A DNA stretch of 32,233 bases from a candidate division WS1 bacterium (GTDB lineage: Bacteria; Armatimonadota; Zipacnadia; Zipacnadales; UBA5352). Under the pieces are notes generated by a model that saw nothing but the letters and a program-made list of their open reading frames with translations, made no database searches and had not been told where the DNA came from. The position numbers and the translations under genes were made by a program. Shown here piece after piece: positions 23,639 through 32,233 of the stretch; within the stretch, counting starts at the first letter, position 1; every line of letters begins with the position of its first letter. The stretch lies in contig JAAYJW010000090.1 in assembly GCA_012522765.1 (NCBI GenBank), positions 1-32,233 on the forward strand, read 5' to 3'.

Positions 23639-24928
23639 TTACGTCAGCCGCATGACGACCTCACTGTGAAGCTCCTCCCCCGCCTCCGTCAACCTGATCC
23701 GACCGGCGCCCACCTCCACCAGCGCCATCTCCACCAGCGGCCGCGCACGCTGAAGCAGCGCCTCAATCGACTCTGCACCGTAAGCCTGCGCGAGATCGTG
23801 TAACAGCAGCCCCTCGGTCATGCGCAGGCCCATCATCAGCGCCTCGGCAAGCGCATCCTCCGGAGCAAGCTCCTCGGCATACTCCTCAGGGCTCTCCCCC
23901 GCCTCAATCGCCGCGCGATACTCCCGCGGCTCGCGCATGTTGCCGCTGCGCACGCCATCGAGGTAGCTCCACGCGCCCGCACCAAGGCCGAGATACTCCT
24001 CATTGCGCCAGTAGGTGATGTTGTGCGCGCACTCAAAGCCGGGGCGGGCGTAGTTGGAGATCTCATAGCGGTCCAGCCCCGCGGCCTCGCAAAGCTCCCG
24101 CGTCACTTGCCGCATCGCAAGATGCTCAGCCTCCTCCACAGGCGCAATCTCCCCCGCCTGGAGGCGCGCGTGGAAGGGCGTTCCCTCGCAGATCTCAAGG
24201 CCATAAGCCGACAGGTGGTCGGGCTGAAGCTCCAATGCGCGCAGCAGCGTCTGACGCCAACTATTCAGCGTCTGCCCGGGAAGTGCGTATATCAGGTCGA
24301 GGGAGAGGTTCGTGAAGCCCGCCTCGCGCGCGGCGGCAACCGCTAAGGCCGTCTGCTCTGCACTATGCCCGCGCCCGAGCATCCGCAACTCGTCATCGTC
24401 GAAGCTCTGCGCGCCGACGCTGAGGCGATTGAAGCCAGCCTCCCGCAGAACCCGCAGCTTCGCAACATCCACCGTCTCCGGATTCGCCTCGCAGGTGACC
24501 TCAGTGCGCGGCGCTGCCGTAGGAGGGGCCGCCCGATCCAGCTCCCGCCCAGAGGGCGGGACTGGAGAGGGTCCCGCGAAGCGGGAGGTTCCACCCCGGC
24601 CCATGCCGTTCGTCGTTCGCACGCCGGCAGACCCGCCGGTCTCCGGCATACGTGGGGCCGGGGGGGGTGAGGCCGCCGTGTCCTTGAGCATCTCCAGCAG
24701 CCCCGCCAGTTCCTCACCGTGGTAGATCGTCGGGGTCCCGCCGCCGAGGAAGATCGTGCGGATGTGCGAAGCGCCGAGCAGTTCTGCCCGGCGCTGTATC
24801 TCCAGCTTCAGCGCCGCAAGGTAGCGCGCGCGTTCTGACTCAGCGGCAGGTCGCGAGTTAAAGTCGCAGTAGTGACACTTACGCAGGCAGAAGGGCAGGT
24901 GGACGTAGACCGACAGGTCCCGCGCCAC
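23639..24928 (-). CDS. hemW: HemW-type radical SAM heme chaperone with an internal repeat-derived insertion
   Basis: This is a 429-residue radical SAM protein of the HemW (HemN-like) family, which handles heme delivery. The iron-sulphur motif CLRKCHYCDF (14-23) has the HemW form, not the extra Cys of coproporphyrinogen dehydrogenase. GGGTPTIY (62-69), EANPETVD (147-154), LSVGAQSF (near 171), and AHNITYW with YLGLGAGAWSY also fit. Residues about 84-141 are extra relative to usual HemW length (about 375-380) and are encoded by palindromic DNA; see the separate entry. The GTG at 24928 starts one base after the lepA stop, with SD AGAGGA inside lepA, so the two are translated from one mRNA. The lepA-hemW order is conserved in many bacteria. 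Confidence 0.93.
   Translation of the reverse strand: MARDLSVYVHLPFCLRKCHYCDFNSRPAAESERARYLAALKLEIQRRAELLGASHIRTIFLGGGTPTIYHGEELAGLLEMLKDTAASPPPAPRMPETGGSAGVRTTNGMGRGGTSRFAGPSPVPPSGRELDRAAPPTAAPRTEVTCEANPETVDVAKLRVLREAGFNRLSVGAQSFDDDELRMLGRGHSAEQTALAVAAAREAGFTNLSLDLIYALPGQTLNSWRQTLLRALELQPDHLSAYGLEICEGTPFHARLQAGEIAPVEEAEHLAMRQVTRELCEAAGLDRYEISNYARPGFECAHNITYWRNEEYLGLGAGAWSYLDGVRSGNMREPREYRAAIEAGESPEEYAEELAPEDALAEALMMGLRMTEGLLLHDLAQAYGAESIEALLQRARPLVEMALVEVGAGRIRLTEAGEELHSEVVMRLT
24506..24679 (-). repeat. Palindromic element inserted in frame within hemW
   Basis: About 174 bases code for residues 84-141 of HemW, between the GGGTP and EANP motifs. Three hairpins are present: CCCGCCC/GGGCGGG (24544-24560), TCCCGC/GCGGGA (24572-24586), and GCCGG-AGACC/GGTCT-CCGGC with one bulge (24623-24647). 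The TCCCGCC/GGCGGGA core also occurs at 23530-23547. The encoded peptide is low in complexity and rich in Pro, Gly, Arg and Ala, unlike the surrounding fold. Confidence 0.7.
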
Positions 24929-24929
24929 G

Positions 24930-26774
<1,845 letters not shown>

Positions 26775-26782
26775 GCTGTCTA

Positions 26783-26788
26783 TCTATA
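26783..26788 (-). promoter_or_regulatory. -10-like box immediately upstream of lepA
   Basis: TATAGA on the minus strand ends 8 bases before the lepA ATG. Normal geometry would put the transcription start zero to two bases before the ATG. The -35 region is poor. Confidence 0.4.
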
Positions 26789-26815
26789 CCCTTTCAGCCC
26801 ACTATCCAGATTCCC

Positions 26816-26896
26816 GGCGCCCCTACTATTATCCGGAGTCCAGGCGCCCCTACTATTATCCGGAGTCCAGGCGCCCCTACTATTATCCGGAGTCCA
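26816..26896. repeat. Three exact tandem copies of a 27-bp unit
   Basis: Units at 26816-26842, 26843-26869 and 26870-26896 are identical, each starting GGCGCCCCTACTATTATCC. A degenerate partial copy precedes them. They abut directly with no spacers, so this is not a CRISPR array. Confidence 0.95.
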
Positions 26897-27108
26897 GGCG
26901 CCCTCGCCTGGACGCCGTTGCCGTTCGGAGCGACGCATCCCGCCGTCCGGATGCGTCGGCCGTTTGCCGTTGCCGTGCCCTTTGGCCGTTCGTCCTGCCA
27001 ATCAATGCCGCTATCAATGACGATTCCCGCGCCCTGACGTTTACTGCGAACATCTCGCGCCGCTTCGCGTCGCCCCCTGCGAGGGCGCAGGGGCCACAAC
27101 GACAACGA
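26892..27108. repeat. Intergenic palindromic repeat block, copy B
   Basis: This block follows the 27-bp repeats in the 347-base gap between lepA and murJ. A 9-bp hairpin GTCCAGGCG/CGCCTGGAC spans 26892-26913. Module 1 (26921-26963) contains a perfect 10-bp stem CGACGCATCC/GGATGCGTCG (26931-26958). Module 2 (27061-27108) nearly repeats 23410-23457, with hairpin CCCCTGCG/CGCAGGGG at 27074-27093. No gene is seen in the gap. Confidence 0.8.
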
Positions 27109-27121
27109 CTCGGCCACAGTC

Positions 27122-28813
27122 TCAGCGCCGCACCCTGCCGAATTTCCTCGCCACCATCCGCCATGCGCTCTCAAGCTCGCGCAGGCGCATCGCTCTCGCC
27201 AATCCCACGAATACCACCGCTCCCAGGCCGAGCGGCAGCGCCACCAGCAGCAGGCGTTCGATTGCGCCCCCGGTGCCTCCGCCAGGCAGGTAGGCCTGCA
27301 GCGCCGCCATGCTCCCCCACGCCACCAGCGTCATCAGCGCCATCGCGGGCAGCATGCGCAGGACCGACTGCACGATCTCCCTCCCGCCCAGCGCTCCCAC
27401 GCGCACCTGCAGCATCACCACCAGCAGCGCGGCGTTGATCACGCCGCTGATGGAGGTCGCCATCGCGAGGCCCGCCACGCGGTAGGGCCCCGCGAGGTAG
27501 AGCGCCGAAGCGATGCAGGCCGCCACAGAGATCGCGCCGATCCAGACCGGCGTCATCGTGTCGTGGCGGGCGTAGAACGCTCGGGCGGCGATGTATACCA
27601 CCGTGAGCGGCACTATTCCCGCGCAGAACCACAGGAGCGTGACCGCCACCGCCCAGACGCCCTCCTCGGTGAAGCTCGGCCAGAGCAGCCGCACCGAGGG
27701 CACCGCAAGTACCATGATAAGTGCGGTGGCGGGCACGGTCAAGAAGGTCGCGTTGCGCATCCCGAACGAGAAGTCGCGGCGGAACTGATCTCCGTCGCCG
27801 CGCGCGTAATGCTCCGCCAGCGCCGGGAAGAGCGCGATAGCGATCCCGGCGCCGATGACGCGCGCGGGCAGCTTCCACAGGTGGTTCGCGTAGTTGAGTG
27901 TCGAGACGCCGCCGTCGCCATCCACGGCGTTGGCGAGGACCTTCGTCACCACGAAGTTGATCTCGGCGATCGCGAGGCCCAGCATCACCGGCAGCGCGAG
28001 CAGCACCACCCGCCGCACGCCCTTCGTGGGGCGGAAGATCGGCATGAGCCGCCCGCCAACGCTTCGCAGCGCCACCATCTGCACCGCGAAGTTCCCGACG
28101 AACGCGCCCAGCAGCACCCCGTAGCCGAGTGTGCTCGGGCCAAAGAGGACCGGAGCGGCGAGTGCGGCGGCGATGATCGAGCAGTTGTAAATGATCGGCC
28201 CCATCGCCGGCCAGAGGAAATGCCGGCGGGCGTTGAGCGTGCCCATCAGCAGGCCGCCGAGGAGGAAAAATATCTGCGCCGGGAACATCAGGCGCATGAT
28301 ACGCGCGCAGATCTCCAGCGCCTCCGGGTTGCCCTCGAGGTCGGCCTTGAGCAGCCCGAGCGTCTCCAGCGCATGCCGCAGGCTCTCGGACATGTTGTCC
28401 GCGGCCCACGACGGGTTGACCATGTGCGCAAGCGGCTCGGCGAGAAGGATGCCGCCGACCGAGAGCAGCGCGGCCATGACGGCCAGCAGCCAGAAGAGCG
28501 CGCTGAAGGTGCGCCACGCCCGATCCTCCTCGCCGCGCGCCATCATCTCCGTGAAGACCGGGACGAAGCCCGTCCGTAGCGCCCCGCCGGCTACCATGAA
28601 GTAGAGGAAGTCCGGGATGGTGGCGGCGTTGTAGAAGGCATCCGCGACGACGCCGCGGCCGTATGTGTGGCCGATGGCGACGTCGCGGAACATGCCTGTG
28701 ACGGCGCTGGCGAGCGTGGCGAACATCATCAGGATGGCCGCGTTGGCCATCCACGATGTTGCGCCTGACGACTCCGCCGGGGCCGGGCTCTCGAGGGATA
28801 CCTGATCGTCCAT
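27122..28813 (-). CDS. murJ: Lipid II flippase MurJ
   Basis: This is a polytopic MOP-superfamily protein predicted to move lipid II across the inner membrane for peptidoglycan synthesis. The 563 residues contain about 14 hydrophobic helices. Typical stretches include SAVTGMFRDVAIGHTYG (residues 36-52), PDFLYFMVAGGALRTGFVPVF with the functional Arg, GTLNARRHFLWPAMGPI, and NYANHLWKLPARVIGAGIAIALFPAL. The N-terminal 20 residues are polar. ATG 28813 was chosen because a strong promoter places the mRNA start about four bases before it; an upstream ATG at 28828 overlaps the -10 box. The stop at 27122 is followed by repeat block B and then lepA. Confidence 0.95.
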   Translation of the reverse strand: MDDQVSLESPAPAESSGATSWMANAAILMMFATLASAVTGMFRDVAIGHTYGRGVVADAFYNAATIPDFLYFMVAGGALRTGFVPVFTEMMARGEEDRAWRTFSALFWLLAVMAALLSVGGILLAEPLAHMVNPSWAADNMSESLRHALETLGLLKADLEGNPEALEICARIMRLMFPAQIFFLLGGLLMGTLNARRHFLWPAMGPIIYNCSIIAAALAAPVLFGPSTLGYGVLLGAFVGNFAVQMVALRSVGGRLMPIFRPTKGVRRVVLLALPVMLGLAIAEINFVVTKVLANAVDGDGGVSTLNYANHLWKLPARVIGAGIAIALFPALAEHYARGDGDQFRRDFSFGMRNATFLTVPATALIMVLAVPSVRLLWPSFTEEGVWAVAVTLLWFCAGIVPLTVVYIAARAFYARHDTMTPVWIGAISVAACIASALYLAGPYRVAGLAMATSISGVINAALLVVMLQVRVGALGGREIVQSVLRMLPAMALMTLVAWGSMAALQAYLPGGGTGGAIERLLLVALPLGLGAVVFVGLARAMRLRELESAWRMVARKFGRVRR

Positions 28814-28823
28814 GACGACGAGT

Positions 28824-28852
28824 ATCATACCTCGCGCCACGCCGGCTGACAA
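28824..28852 (-). promoter_or_regulatory. Strong promoter giving a near-leaderless murJ mRNA
   Basis: On the minus strand, TTGTCA (28852-28847) and TATGAT (28829-28824) are separated by exactly 17 bases, with 5 of 6 matches in each box. The expected start near 28817 is four bases before the murJ ATG (28813), leaving no room for an SD. Confidence 0.7.
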
Positions 28853-28910
28853 GCTATCCGCCGAAGCTCATTGAGCGCCGTCGCAGTTTGCAGTTGGAGA
28901 GGTCGGCCTC

Positions 28911-28930
28911 CGGCAGACGCTCCGCGTCTG
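28911..28930. repeat. Small palindrome downstream of the polytopic membrane gene
   Basis: A perfect 7-bp stem CAGACGC/GCGTCTG with a TCC loop lies in the gap between the membrane protein stop (29007) and the murJ promoter. It may terminate the membrane gene or be a stray unit of the palindrome family. Confidence 0.5.
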
Positions 28931-29006
28931 ACGACCTGTGCCATAGCCGTGCCGTTGCTGTCCTCTGCCGTCCGCCGCCGTCTACCCACCGCGCCTCCAT
29001 GACCGG

Positions 29007-31046
29007 CTATCCCCCCAGGTTCACGTAGTAGGCCGTGGAGATCGTGGGGTCTATGAAGTAGTTGATGATGATCCGCCAGAGGATGCCACCGATCAGCACG
29101 TGACCAAAGAACAGGCCGAGGAAGGCCGGGACCGTCTGCCGATACGCCGGCAGGCCTCCGTAGCGCAGAGTGAGCCTCTGCGCCAGCCATGCCATGAGGA
29201 AAGGCGCCCAGTAGGGTGAGGCATCGTTGTAGAGCGTCCCGAGGATGATCCCGAGCGGATGGAACGGGAAGTTCGAGAGCATCATGCGCGCCCATGTCAC
29301 CCCCGCTGTCAGCAGCAGGCCGCCGCCGTAGAAGCCCACTCGCGTCCAGTCGGGCCCCGCAGGGCTCTCCAGCGCCCGGTCAAGCTGCACGTAGTTCCCG
29401 CGCGACCAGCTCAGCGCCCACGACTGCCCCGCGCGCCCGGTCTTTGCCCCGATCAGCCCCTGACCGTAGCGGTAGCCCACATCGAGGTGATACCAGTAGG
29501 TCAGCGCCAGCCCCACCACGCACATCCCGATCATCAGCCACGCGAAGCTCGATCGCCGCGCCCGCACGAACTCCGGCAGCTTCAGCCCATCCGCGAATGC
29601 CTGCCCGGAACTGTGCGCAAAGACCGTGCGGCCAATCCAGAAGAGCGCGTAGTAGAGCACCATGGACTGCGGCGATCCGACGCCGCGGATCGCCCGGCTG
29701 CCGAGAAGATGCACCGGCACGATCGTGTCGAAGCCGTAGGGATGCGTCCAGAGCACCGGCGGCCCTGCCTCGGCCCTGATGCGCGCGGCCACCAGCACGA
29801 ACATGTAGAGGCTCGCGAAGAATGCCGCGAGCGTCCCCGCGCGAATGCCGGCGTGGTTGAGCATCCACACGAGCGCCACCGTGCCGACGATCAGCCCGAT
29901 TACCTGCGCCCGATAGGGCATCGGTTCGCCGCGATCGTAGTCGTTCGGGCCGCTGATGACGCTGCGCGCCACCCGCCGCAGGTGAGGTCGAGCGGCCCAG
30001 AGCATGAAGGCCGTGAAGGCGATGCAGGCCCCCGCGGAAACCTCCTGATAGAACGGGAAGCCACTCTCACGGTAGCCCGCAGACAGGCCGCCAACCTTCA
30101 CAAGCTTCATGAACAGATACGTGACCAGCGCCGTCGCGAGCACCTCGCCCGAGACGAGATACGACAGCCCCCACAGCTCCAGCGAGAAGCTGAAGTTTAG
30201 CGGATGGAACCAGCGCCACGGTGGGTCAGCGATCGTGCGTGTGATGGAGATGGTCTTCGCGATCCCGGGGAATGAGGGGTAGAACGCGTGCGCGATATTG
30301 ATGCCGTTGAAGAGAGCGGCGGCTCCGAAACCGATCCACATCACCGGGTTGCGGAAGAAGCTGACGCCGTGAGATGAGCCCGAGAACCCGCCGCTGATCT
30401 CCAGCGGCAGGAAGAGCATCGGGTAGCTCAGCCGCTCGTTCTCGCTCCACTGCTTGCGAAACAGCGCGACGAGGCAGAGGACGGTGAAGACGAGGATGAG
30501 GCTGAAGGCGCCCCACCATGCGAGCGGCGTGAGCCACTGCTGCCACGGGATATGTCCGCTGGCGGTGCCCTCAAAGAAACCGTCTATGACCCACTTGTCC
30601 TGTGGCGCCCAGAAGGCGGGATAGTGCTCGGCGATCTCCCGGAAGCCGTCGGTGTCGGTGCCGTAGTAGCGCGGGAAGAGCAGGTAGTGAAAGGCGTAAC
30701 CCGCGCGCTCCATCGGCAGGGCGGCGGAGATGGCAGCGTAGATAAGCAGCAGTTCGCCGCGCGAGAGCGGCGCCAGGACGTTGATACGCCGCCCCTGTCG
30801 CCACAGCAGCCACAGACCGGCGTTGATCGCCACGAGGATCAGCAGAAAGAGGATCGCCGGAACCGGTGGCACCACGTAGGGCACCCAGTTGATGCTTACG
30901 TAGCCGACGCGTGTAATGCCCAGCCATGTTGCGATCGTGAGCAGCACTGCGAGGATGACGGCCCGCGTCGTGATGCCCTGGATGGACGTCGGCGCCTCAA
31001 CTGCATTGTTGCCGGCCTCGCCGGCATCGCGGATGAGCTGGCTCAT
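29007..31046 (-). CDS. Large polytopic membrane protein (DUF6784/DUF6785-like)
   Basis: This is a 679-residue protein with roughly 12-14 predicted membrane helices, starting at about residue 29 (AVILAVLLTIATWLG). It has a conserved-looking WSENERLSYPMLFLPLEI loop near 207-224 and a C-terminal part with FPFHPLGIILG, which recalls the OPT-like organisation of DUF6784/6785 proteins. Those are abundant in Armatimonadota and Planctomycetota, with unknown substrates. Assignment is from memory of the family's look and could be wrong. ATG 31046 has GGAG eight bases upstream. It is divergent from the EF-hand gene with 138 bases between. Confidence 0.75.
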   Translation of the reverse strand: MSQLIRDAGEAGNNAVEAPTSIQGITTRAVILAVLLTIATWLGITRVGYVSINWVPYVVPPVPAILFLLILVAINAGLWLLWRQGRRINVLAPLSRGELLLIYAAISAALPMERAGYAFHYLLFPRYYGTDTDGFREIAEHYPAFWAPQDKWVIDGFFEGTASGHIPWQQWLTPLAWWGAFSLILVFTVLCLVALFRKQWSENERLSYPMLFLPLEISGGFSGSSHGVSFFRNPVMWIGFGAAALFNGINIAHAFYPSFPGIAKTISITRTIADPPWRWFHPLNFSFSLELWGLSYLVSGEVLATALVTYLFMKLVKVGGLSAGYRESGFPFYQEVSAGACIAFTAFMLWAARPHLRRVARSVISGPNDYDRGEPMPYRAQVIGLIVGTVALVWMLNHAGIRAGTLAAFFASLYMFVLVAARIRAEAGPPVLWTHPYGFDTIVPVHLLGSRAIRGVGSPQSMVLYYALFWIGRTVFAHSSGQAFADGLKLPEFVRARRSSFAWLMIGMCVVGLALTYWYHLDVGYRYGQGLIGAKTGRAGQSWALSWSRGNYVQLDRALESPAGPDWTRVGFYGGGLLLTAGVTWARMMLSNFPFHPLGIILGTLYNDASPYWAPFLMAWLAQRLTLRYGGLPAYRQTVPAFLGLFFGHVLIGGILWRIIINYFIDPTISTAYYVNLGG

Positions 31047-31184
31047 GGGGCAGGCTCCGCTCTACGACATCCCGGCATGTTCCGCGCCCGGTTCCACATC
31101 GATGAAAGATTCCCTGCAAAGGCGGCGAACCTTGCATCATCTACCGGCGTCTCAGCGATCGAGAGCCAACTTCGGGAGGTGGTC

Positions 31185-32054
31185 GTGTTGTCACTGCGGA
31201 GAGTGTTCGTGACGATCGCCACACTGTCTCTTCTCTTCACCGCGACATGCACTCTCTTCGCCGCCCCGGGCGATGAGGCAGGGCAGTTGTCGCCCGAGGC
31301 CCGTGCAGCGCAGTTCTTCGCAAAGCTCGACACCGACGGGGACGGGAAAGTCAGCAGAGAAGAGTTTCCGGGCAACGATGAGAAGTTCGCCCGGGTGGAC
31401 GCCAACGGTGACGGCTTCATCACCCCCGACGAGATGGCGGGCCGTGGCGGTAATCAGGGGCGGGTCGGCGGCCAGCAGGCGAACCCACAGCAGCGCTGGA
31501 ATGCGATGCTCGAACGCTTCGACACCGACGGCGACGGCGCGATCAGCGCTGAGGAGTTCGAGGGGCCCGAACAGGTATTCAAGGCACTCGATCAGGACGA
31601 GGATGGGAAGATCACGCAGGAGGAAGCGCTTCGCATGGCGAACCGGGGTGGAGAGGGACAGGCGGGCGGCGGTGCTGAGGGCAATCGATGGCAGCGCCTG
31701 CTCCGAAGCAGCGACAGGGACGGCGATGGCGCGATCTCCCGTGAGGAGTGGCTCGGACGCCCTGAGGGTTTTGCCCGCTTCGACCGCGACGGTGACGGTG
31801 TGATCTCCGCCGAGGAGGGTGCGCAGATCGGTGCAGGGCGTGAGGGGCAGCCAGCAGAGCGGATGGATCCAGCCCAGACGCTGCTGCGTATGATGGACAA
31901 GAACGGAGATGGACAGGCATCCGCTGAAGAATGGCAGAACTTTTTTGAGGCCGCGGATGTTAATGCAGATGAGCGACTGAGTCGCGATGAGTTGATGAAG
32001 CAGTTCCAGGACGCCCTGCGGCCTCCCGCACCGGCGCCTGTCGAAGGGAACTGA
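31185..32054 (+). CDS. Secreted protein with eight EF-hands
   Basis: This is a 289-residue exported protein with a signal peptide (about 1-27, ending LFAA). It is built of eight EF-hand calcium-binding loops: residues 49-60, 72-83, 113-124, 136-147, 177-188, 200-211, 238-249 and 258-269. Seven have the canonical DxDGDG-like start and all end in Glu; the last (DVNADERLSRDE) lacks the position-6 Gly and may bind weakly. They form four pairs separated by Gly/Gln-rich linkers. Extracellular calcium buffering or calcium-dependent matrix binding is likely. GGAGG (31175-31179) supports either GTG 31185 (5-base spacing) or TTG 31188 (8 bases). The long upstream continuation is antisense to the neighbouring gene and is not coding. 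Confidence 0.86.
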   Translation: MLSLRRVFVTIATLSLLFTATCTLFAAPGDEAGQLSPEARAAQFFAKLDTDGDGKVSREEFPGNDEKFARVDANGDGFITPDEMAGRGGNQGRVGGQQANPQQRWNAMLERFDTDGDGAISAEEFEGPEQVFKALDQDEDGKITQEEALRMANRGGEGQAGGGAEGNRWQRLLRSSDRDGDGAISREEWLGRPEGFARFDRDGDGVISAEEGAQIGAGREGQPAERMDPAQTLLRMMDKNGDGQASAEEWQNFFEAADVNADERLSRDELMKQFQDALRPPAPAPVEGN

Positions 32055-32080
32055 CTGCACAGACGAACAACCCGAGTTTT

Positions 32081-32098
32081 CTCCGTCGCAAGACGGAG
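32081..32098 (+). other. GNRA-capped hairpin after the EF-hand gene
   Basis: A perfect 7-bp stem CTCCGTC/GACGGAG with a GCAA tetraloop lies 26 bases after the EF-hand stop. TTTT precedes it, but no T-run follows. It could be part of a leader or terminator region. Confidence 0.5.
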
Positions 32099-32103
32099 CA
32101 TTT

Positions 32104-32135
32104 GCGGCCCCCGGTCTCCCCCCACCGGGGGTCGC
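32104..32135 (+). terminator. Terminator-like GC-rich hairpin
   Basis: An 8-bp stem CCCCCGGT/ACCGGGGG (32108-32131), extended by GCGG/TCGC with one G-U pair to 12 bp, encloses an 8-base C-rich loop. A short T-run follows at 32140-32142. It probably ends the EF-hand transcript. Confidence 0.55.
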
Positions 32136-32226
32136 GATGTTTAATGGAACGAACGCCCGAAGGAAGGCGTGCCCCAGCCGTCGAACCGCTCCTTGCTGCA
32201 GACTACCGCACCGGGAGGGTACCGCC

Positions 32227-32233
32227 ATGATCC
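32227..32233 (+). CDS. Start of a further gene, cut by window end
   Basis: An ATG at 32227 is preceded at 7-8 bases by GGGAGGG (32213-32219), a strong SD. Only two codons and one base are in the window, so nothing can be said about the product. Confidence 0.4.

Noticed and set aside
26816-26896. CRISPR-like array
   Set aside because: The 27-bp units abut with no spacers and there are no cas genes.
30552-31184. Long upstream extension of the EF-hand protein
   Set aside because: It is antisense to the polytopic membrane gene, has no gene-like features, and would bury the signal peptide.
32205-32226. T-box-like GGGTACCGCC before the last gene
   Set aside because: It only partly matches the T-box TGGNACCGCG sequence, and no specifier stem or terminator/antiterminator pair could be traced.

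Overview
This is a GC-rich bacterial chromosome segment that is densely coded and dominated by housekeeping and envelope genes. No phage, transposase or CRISPR system is visible. The gene content suggests a diderm-like or atypical Gram-positive-branch bacterium, possibly Armatimonadota or a neighbouring uncultured phylum. The pointers are a B12-dependent ribonucleotide reductase with a C-terminal zinc ribbon, two PilT-type ATPases, a secreted phosphodiester glycosidase with an N-terminal AMIN-like part, and a large polytopic protein that resembles the DUF6784/6785 proteins of such phyla. The phylum is inference and was not tested. GTG and TTG starts behind good Shine-Dalgarno (SD) sites are common.

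Layout. Positions 1-5660 (+) hold the 3' part of gyrA with a textbook terminator, nrdJ, and a SagB-type nitroreductase. Positions 5665-8627 hold a divergent pair: a CHASE2 adenylate cyclase (-) and a membrane-anchored FecR-domain protein (+). Positions 8732-12424 (-) look like an operon of two PilT-family retraction ATPases followed by a six-helix membrane protein with an eight-cysteine loop. A tRNA-Ala(GGC) gene with its own promoter and terminator lies at 12571-12645 (-). A SLOG-fold protein (+) follows. Then comes a four-gene minus-strand operon (16376 to 13604): sugar isomerase, membrane ankyrin protein, flavin reductase-like protein and nitroreductase. A Na/Pi cotransporter with a PhoU-like domain (+) converges on an AMMECR1 protein (-). 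Positions 19026-23283 (-) hold a PKD-domain exported protein, dihydroorotase and the phosphodiester glycosidase. Positions 23639-28813 (-) hold hemW, lepA and murJ, with lepA and hemW one base apart. The end holds the polytopic membrane protein (-), a divergent secreted protein with eight EF-hands (+), a terminator-like hairpin, and the first bases of another gene.

The most unusual signals lie outside normal gene content. A family of modular palindromic repeats fills the intergenic stretches at about 13.4, 23.4-23.6 and 26.8-27.1 kb. A similar palindrome-rich segment of about 170 bp is inserted in frame in hemW, adding about 57 residues to a surface loop, much like the protein-coding palindromic elements of Rickettsia. 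murJ has a near-consensus promoter that places the transcription start about four bases before the ATG, and lepA and the fecR-like gene show similar geometry, so leaderless or near-leaderless mRNAs may be used here. The PilT operon carries an unfamiliar cysteine-rich membrane protein. GyrA has Ala and Gln at the two main quinolone-contact positions. A strongly folded, unclassified RNA-like element lies between the divergent isomerase and phosphate-transporter genes.
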